Assembly (NCBI RefSeq): GCF_002878395.1
Contig: NC_061119.1
Location: 15,704,492 to 15,768,491 of the forward strand
DNA length: 64,000 nt
Origin: Capsicum annuum
Lineage: Eukaryota > Streptophyta > Magnoliopsida > Solanales > Solanaceae
Reading direction: 5' to 3'
A program made the translations under genes and the position numbers. The notes under the pieces were generated by a model. It ran no database searches and was not told where the DNA came from. It saw only the letters and a program-made list of their open reading frames with translations. This document shows, in pieces, positions 58,371-64,000 of the stretch (positions are counted from its first letter, which is position 1; every line of letters starts with the position of its first letter).

Positions 58371-59120
58371 CATATGGCTCCTACCAAGCTTAAAGAGTTA
58401 AAAGAGAAACTCAAAGACCTCTTAGATAAGAATTTCATAAGGCCCAGTGTTCCTCCATAGAGAACTCCCATCCTATTCATGCATAAGAAAAATAGTTCTC
58501 TGGGAATGTGCATTGACTATCATCAGCTGAATAAAGTAATAGTTAAAACAGATATCCTCATCACAGTGACTTATTTGAACAAATCAAAGGGGGAAGTTAT
58601 TTCTCTAAGATAGACCTTAGATCTGGCTATCATCAACTTAGAGTGAGGGAATGTGATATTCCCAAGATAGCTTTCTGAACCATTATGGGTTTTTTGAATT
58701 CCTTGTGATGTCTTTTGGGCTAACAAATGCTCCAGCATCCTTCATGGATTTGATGAACCAAGTCTTCAAATAGTAACTAGACATGTTTGTTATAGTCTTT
58801 ATCAATTATATTCTTGTCTATTCTTGTAGTGAGGATGACCATGCAAACCTTCTTAGAATTGTGTTGCAAACACTTAGAGATCACCAGTTGTTTCCCAAAT
58901 TCAGCAAGTGTGAATTTTTGCTATGGTCAGTAACTTTTCTCGGTCATATTATTTCTGGTAATGGCATTAGAGTCGATCCCCAAAAGACCGAAGCAATGAG
59001 AAACTAGCCTAGACCCATTTCTCCAATAAGATATCAAGAGTGTTTTGTGTTTAGATGGCTATTATAGATGCTTTTTTGAGGGTTTTTCATCCATTGTGTC
59101 CCATATTAAATGATTAAGTC
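58371..59120 (+). pseudogene. pol: gypsy reverse transcriptase with destroyed active site
   Basis: Visible: MAPTKLKELKEKLKDLLDKNFIRPSV (in two halves), [23 protein letters not shown], [10 protein letters not shown], then at 58783-59007 [14 protein letters not shown]. In the family this last block carries the catalytic Asp-Asp pair (FLDDILIYS in the first element here). In this copy both are replaced, by Asn and Tyr. The thumb [18 protein letters not shown] and [10 protein letters not shown] follow. Several frameshifts occur upstream. It is unable to polymerise even if the frame were open. Confidence 0.87.
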
Positions 59121-59543
59121 AAAAGAAATTTAAGTTTTAGTCGTCAGATTCTTGTGAGAAGAGTTTTCAGGGGTTGAAGGCTCGATTCACTTTAGCTCCA
59201 GTCTTAGCATTATCTGATAGTACAAATGGATTCATTGCCTGTTATGATGCTTCTAAAGTTGGTTTGGGTTGTGTTTTAATGTAGAGAGGTAAGGTTATAG
59301 CCTATGCCTCTAGATATCTTAATCCTCATGAAAATAACTATCCTACTCATGATCTAGAATTAGTTGTTGTTATGTTTGCTTTGAAAATCTGGAGGTACTA
59401 TCTTTCCGGGGTGCATGTTGATATGTTTATATACCATAAAAGTTTGCAGTTTGTGTTAACGCAGAGAGAGTTAAATCCCCAATAGAGAAGGTGGTTAGAA
59501 TTATTGAAATATTATGACATAAATATTTTATATCATTCAGGCA

Positions 59544-60652
59544 TAATATTTTAGATGAGACTCGAGGGGGGGTGAATGACAAATAGAGTTGTGGAGGCAA
59601 ACTCTGGAGTCTAAAGGGTTCAGGGTGAGCAGAACCAAGACAGAGTATGTGGAATGTAAGTTTAATGATGTGAGGCGGGAGAATGAGGTAGTAGTGAGGC
59701 TAGAAGCACAGGAGGTAGGGAAGAGGGATAAGTTCAAGTATCTCGGGTCCGTGATCCAGAGTAACGGTGAGATTGACGAGGATGTCTCGCACCGTATTGG
59801 GGCGGGATGGATGAAGTGGAAACTCGCATCGGGGGTGCTGTGTGATAAGAAGGTGCCGCCCAAGCTTAAAGGCAAATTCTATAGGGTGGTAGTCCGTCCG
59901 GCCTTGCTGTATGGAGCGGAGTGTTGGCCAGTTAAGAACTCCCACATCCAAAGAATGAAGGTGGCAGAAATGCGGATGTTGCGCTGGATGTGTGGACTGA
60001 CCCGAGGGGATAGAGTTCGGAATGAGACTATCCGGGAGAAGGTTGGTGTGACTTCAGTGGAGTGTAAGATGCGGGAAGCACGATTGAGATGGTTCGGACA
60101 CGTGAAGAGGAGGGGCACGGATGCCCCGGTCCGTAGGTGTGAGAGGCTAGCGTTGGATGGTTTTAGACGGGGTAGGGGTAGACCGAAGAAGTACTGGGGT
60201 GAGGTGATTAGGCGGGACATGGAACAGTTACAGCTCACCGAGGACATGACCCTAGATAGGAAGGTATGGAAGATGCGAATTACGGCAGAGGATTAGGGCC
60301 AGTTCGGGTCGCTAGTGTAGGGAATAAATTGGTGGGGGTGTATTCCTGTTATGATTCCGTATTCAATGTTCCGTGTTCCGTGTTCCATGTTTATTACGAA
60401 TATGTGTGCTTTCCTTTGCTGTATATTCCTGCATTCCTGCTTTACTCTGTTTTATATTCCTTATGGGTGCCGTATCTATGTTATGTCATCTGCTTCTGTG
60501 CTGTACTATGTGTTGTGTGATATCTCATGACTTGAGCCGGGGGCCTTTCGGAAACAGCCTTTCTACTTCATCAGAGGTAGAGGTATGGACTGCGTACATC
60601 TTACCCCCCCCAGACCCCACTAAGTGGGAATACACTGGGTTTGTTGTTGTTG
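59544..60652 (+). mobile_element. 5'-truncated RTE-type LINE
   Basis: The insert is bounded by a 7-bp direct repeat TCAGGCA (59537-59543 and 60653-60659), fits exactly inside the gypsy RNase H, and ends in a TTG repeat tail. It starts within the reverse transcriptase of a plant RTE LINE; endonuclease and catalytic palm are missing. Base composition is clearly more GC-rich than the surroundings. The last ~80 bases (TACGTACATCTTACC-like region, CAGACCCCACTAAGTGGGA, TTG repeat) resemble the tails of Solanaceae SINEs ending in TTG repeats, which suggests a shared enzyme (inference). Confidence 0.9.
59553..60296 (+). pseudogene. LINE reverse transcriptase C-terminal part
   Basis: The open frame from 59589 ([20 protein letters not shown]) runs 235 codons to a TAG at 60294. 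It contains GDKFKYLG-like ([18 protein letters not shown]), [66 protein letters not shown] and GRGRPKKYW. These are thumb and C-terminal blocks of plant RTE reverse transcriptases. The true protein frame enters from about 59553 ([10 protein letters not shown]) but a one-base deletion near 59585 breaks it. It is the longest open frame in the window and carries no start of its own. Confidence 0.9.
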
Positions 60653-60800
60653 TCAGGCAAGGTGAATGTAGTGGAACACGCCCTTAATAGATTGTTTATA
60701 GGTATTTTTTCTCATATAGAGGGTGATAAGAAGGATCTAGTTAGAGAAGTTCAACTTTTGGATAGATTGGGTGTTCGTTTAGTTGTCTCTATTGCTACTA

Positions 60801-62260
60801 ATGTTTTTCTCTAGAGTAGTGAAGAATCTTCTTTAGTTTTCAAGGTAAAGGAGAAATAAGATAAGGATCCCAGTCTAGTTAAGTTGAAAGAGTTAGACAG
60901 AGGTCAGAAGGTAGAGGTTTTCTCCCAAGGGGGAGATGGTTTACTGAGATAGCAGATTAGATTATGTGTGCCATGTGTTGATGGTTTTAGGCACTGAATT
61001 ATGGCTGAAGCATATGTTGCGTGCTACTACATTCACCCAGGCACCACTAAGATGTATCGCGATCTATGGGAAGTCTATTGCTGGAGTGGTATGAAAAAAG
61101 ATATTATGGAGTTTGTAGGTAAGTGTTCTATTTGTCAACAGGTTAAAGTGGAGCACCAAAGTCCTGGTGGCACCTTGTAGGAGTTTAGTATTACCATCTG
61201 GAAGTGGGAAGAGGTGAACATGAATTTTGTAATAGGGTTACCCCATTCACGTCGTCAGCATAACTTGATTTGGGTTACTATAGATAGGTAGACCAAATCA
61301 GCCTATTTTATTCCAGGTTATATGTCCTATTCAGCTGAATATTATGCAAAGTTATATACTAGAGAGTTGGTCAAATTATATCGAATTCCCTTATCTATCA
61401 TTTCAGATAGAGTTACTTAGTTTACCTCAATTTTTGAAAGGCTTTCAGAAGGTTATTGGTACCCAAGTTCATCTCAGTTTATCTTTCCACCCTCAGATAG
61501 ATGGTCAGGCCAAGAGAACTATTCATACCCTAAAGGATACGTGAGAGCATATGTTCTTGACTTCAAGGGTATTTGGGATGAGCACTTGTTGCTGATCGAG
61601 TTTGCCGACAATAATGGTTACCATTCTAGCTCTTAGATAGTCCTATTTTAGGATATTTATGGGAGGATATATAGGTCACCTATCTGTTGGTTAGAAGTGT
61701 GTGAGGCCACATTGATAGGGCCAGAGGTAGTGTTAAAAGCTATGGAGAAAGTCTAGTTGATTCAAGATAGGTTAAAAACAGATTAGAGTAGTCAGAAATC
61801 TTAAGCAGACATTAGGAGAAGAGATCTTAAGTTTGAAGTTGATGACTTAGTCTATTTTGTGGTTTCACCCATGAAGAGGGTGAAGATATTTGGCAAAATG
61901 AAGAAGCTTATTCCCATATTTTGTGGCCTCTACAGGATGTTAAGTCTGTTGGGAAGGTGGCATACGAGCTTGAGTTGCCTGTAGACTTGTCATCAGTTCA
62001 CCCTGTGTTTCTTGTATCCATATTAATGAAGTGTATTGGTGATCCAGCTGTTGCAATACCCATAGAAAGCATAGATATTCATGATAGCCTCTCTTATGAA
62101 GAGATTTCAGTTAAGATTCTTGATCGCCAGATTCATAGACTAAGGAACAAAAAAGTTGCCTTGGTCAAAGTTCATTGGCAAAAATAGTCTATTAAGGGCG
62201 TCACTAGGGAAGCAGAAGCAGATATGCGAACCAAGTACCCTCTCTGGTCGCCACAAATTC
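60801..62260 (+). pseudogene. pol: gypsy integrase and chromodomain remnant, inactivated
   Basis: Linker, then the zinc-finger region (EAYVACYYIHPGTTKMY; the first His is Tyr) and CSICQQVKVEHQ. In the core the first catalytic Asp is Asn (VNMNFVIGLP), the second remains (IISDRVT), and the Glu block is frameshifted (61500-61540). The C-terminal part at 61921-62187 reads GKVAYELELPVDLSSVHPVF and SYEEISVKILDRQIHRLRNKK, the chromodomain start, followed by a TAG and EAEADMRTKYP. Many TAG stops occur. The open piece 61344-61544 is in part out of the real frame. Confidence 0.85.
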
Positions 62261-62469
62261 AGATTCAGTTAAAGGTAATAAGTTTTCTTAGATCATCTCT
62301 TTTTTATTTTTAGTTTTGGCTTTATATACTCATTCTCTTGATAATTCTTGCATTTGCACATCGGTTTAGTCATGCTTCAGTTATGGATGCCATTTTATAG
62401 TCTTAGTTCCTTATTAAACTGAGCTTAATTAGTCTCATACGAGGACAAATGTTCCCAAGGATGAAATAT
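62261..62469 (+). other. 3' untranslated region and purine tract
   Basis: No coding similarity; ends with CCCAAGGATGAAATA, a weak purine tract, directly before the LTR. Confidence 0.6.
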
Positions 62470-64000
62470 TGTAATACCTTGAGAATCCAAACCAATATTA
62501 GAACCAAGCTTCAAGCTCATGAGAAATAAATTATAGTGTCTTTGTAGTTTTATGAGAGATTTTGATGTATATTAAGGCCTTAAGTAACTCCTAGCTATTA
62601 GACGAATCAAAATATCCCTTACCAATTGAGTTCTTGAGAAGGATGTTGCTATACTCAAGTTCAAATGACCATGTCTTTCATTTTAATAAGAACTTTTGAC
62701 CTCATGACCCATAAACGAATAGATAATTGAATTATATTTCTGACGATACCAATTTTGCCTTAATCTAATACCTGGGTAAGAAGTTATGGAACTTTTAGTG
62801 AGAGTCAGTAGCTCACCATGATCATGCCATGTCGCGGTGATCCCCACAATCAAAATTATCCCTTCCTAATAGCTCACCATGATTGGCCAATGTCACACTA
62901 TGATCGTGGTGGAATGGGTACAACATTGCAATGGAATGTAAATTCGGAAACGTCCGTTTCTAGGAAGCTACGCGATTGCATCGTGTCACTGTGGAGCGCA
63001 AAAACACACTCTTCCTTTTTCCAGTAGTCCAACGCGATAGCACCGCATCACGGTGATGATCAAAATCAAGATCATCCTTTTTACAGTGGCACACTGCAAT
63101 AAGCACCACGTCACACCAATGTGCAAAATCGGGTTCCCAGTTCTGAAATTAAAATTTAAGGGAAATTTAGCCTTTTCCCAAGCCCCCATATTGTTATAAA
63201 GAAAAGATTAACCCTATTCTAAGCATAATGTACTCTTTTTTCACAAAATTACTCTCAAATAAATCCTAGAGCTTCAAATTTTAAACCTCAAATCATCCAA
63301 ATTCCACCATTCTTTTTCCAAGATAACCCAAAATTTAAGGTTCCCAATTTAAGATCTTCAAGAATCAATCTCCAAGAGCACAAATAGTAATTCAATTCAA
63401 GTGTCTTCATCAATTAAGGTATGTGGGTCTTATGAACAAGGATAATCCTTTTATCCTTGTACCCAAAACTAGTTTTTTTTTATTTACTAATTCATATGAT
63501 TTTTTATGAATTTATATTAATTTCAAATTAGGGTTCATACCCAAATATTGTTATTTGAATTGGATGCCTATTTTACACATTTATGCTTGTGAAGTGATTT
63601 TAGATGTTTATTGAGGATTTAATTTCACTATTTTGATTAGAATTCTGCAACAACATCATGAATTTTGACTAATGAGCATGATTTGTGATGAATATGATAT
63701 GAATTTGAAGCATGGGATTTTAAGACCCTTGTTTGAATATTGATATTTCAATGAGATTATGCTTTTAAGCATCATATGATATGTTATAATTAGTTTTTGA
63801 ATAAAGATTTGACCTTTTGATCGTCATCTAAGATATGTAATCCACTTTAAAGTATTGATTACATTTTTAATAGATAAATGCATAATTGGTTTTCATTACT
63901 AACCCTTATGCTAGATTTAAAGTGAATTTCCTATAGAATGAGCAAACAGATTATAAGGAGTAGTATTTAGCACCCACTTGGGTATGTTCACATTCCTCAT
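62470..64000 (+). repeat. 3' LTR of the last gypsy element, cut by window end
   Basis: Begins TGTAATACCTTGAG and is colinear with 53841 onward (cassette 62815-63125, GTATGT 63419-63424). About 1 kb of the LTR lies outside the window. ORFs 62818-63027 and 62986-63189 fall in the cassette and are chance. Confidence 0.92.

Larger units (their letters stand above)
59121..60800 (+). pseudogene. pol: gypsy RNase H remnant split by a LINE
   Basis: Before the [71 protein letters not shown] and the start of the block ILYHSG. After the LINE (60660 on): KVNVVEHALNRL, then LVREVQLLDRLGVRLV. The insertion sits between the HSG and the K of the [14 protein letters not shown] block. Compared with 2184-2890 the Trp after FALKI is kept here. 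Confidence 0.85.
53841..64000 (+). mobile_element. Ty3/gypsy chromovirus with gag, pol and both LTRs (3' LTR incomplete in window)
   Basis: 5' LTR 53841-56338, primer site 56343-56354, gag, protease, reverse transcriptase, RNase H, integrase and chromodomain remnants, then the 3' LTR from 62470. LTR starts differ by about 11 of the first 140 bases by hand count, fewer than in the gag-only element, so this insertion is younger. It contains an RTE LINE fragment in RNase H. All genes are broken. It inserted into the LTR of the second LARD. Confidence 0.93.

Noticed and set aside
59537..60247. Minus-strand ORFs of 83-122 codons
   Set aside because: They are shadows of the GC-rich LINE reverse transcriptase on the plus strand.
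60266..60687. ORFs of 84 and 104 codons after the LINE frame
   Set aside because: They lie in the LINE 3' untranslated region and run across its tail into gypsy sequence.

Overview
This window looks like plant heterochromatin, from a dicot and probably a nightshade (Solanaceae; a pepper-like genome is my best guess). I recognise no host gene, tRNA, rRNA or CRISPR array. The DNA is AT-rich and almost entirely nested, decayed retrotransposons: Ty3/gypsy elements with chromodomains (Tekay/Del type), a gag-only gypsy element, long LTR elements without coding capacity (LARD-like), a Ty1/copia element, one Athila/Tat-like fragment and one RTE-type LINE fragment. The Solanaceae assignment is inference, from the chromovirus LTR style (TGTAATACCC...TTACA, iMet primer site) and from a LINE tail ending in TTG repeats.

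Layout. 1-6763: 3' part of a plus-strand gypsy element with its 3' LTR. 6764-13862: minus-strand gypsy material, consisting of an LTR fragment, a gag fragment and a long LTR that is split by an Athila/Tat-like element at 9398-12345. 12598-18963 and 18964-26203: a tandem duplication, each unit holding minus-LTR, LARD interior, copia and gypsy LTR in the same order. 22985-42165: one copia element split by two LTR elements, a gag-only gypsy (24430-32222, target duplication AGAAT) and a LARD (32360-40800, near-duplicate CTTAC/GTTAC). 42166-44614: minus-strand LTR fragments. 44615-53840: a second LARD, interrupted by a solo LTR (45616-48393, target duplication ACAAG) and a minus-strand solo LTR (51035-53448, target duplication TCCAA). 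53841-64000: a gypsy element with gag, pol and both LTRs (the 3' LTR runs off the window), containing a truncated RTE LINE (59544-60652).

None of the coding regions is intact. Damage includes frameshifts, TAG stops where glutamine is expected, loss of the reverse transcriptase Asp-Asp pair in one element, and His/Cys to Tyr changes in zinc fingers. This fits long-silenced, methylated DNA.

The most interesting structure is inside the LTRs. Several hairpins have conserved loops and stem arms that differ between copies yet still pair. There is a strongly conserved GTATGT splice-donor-like site, and a cassette of short repeats that differs between LTR lineages while staying at the same position.
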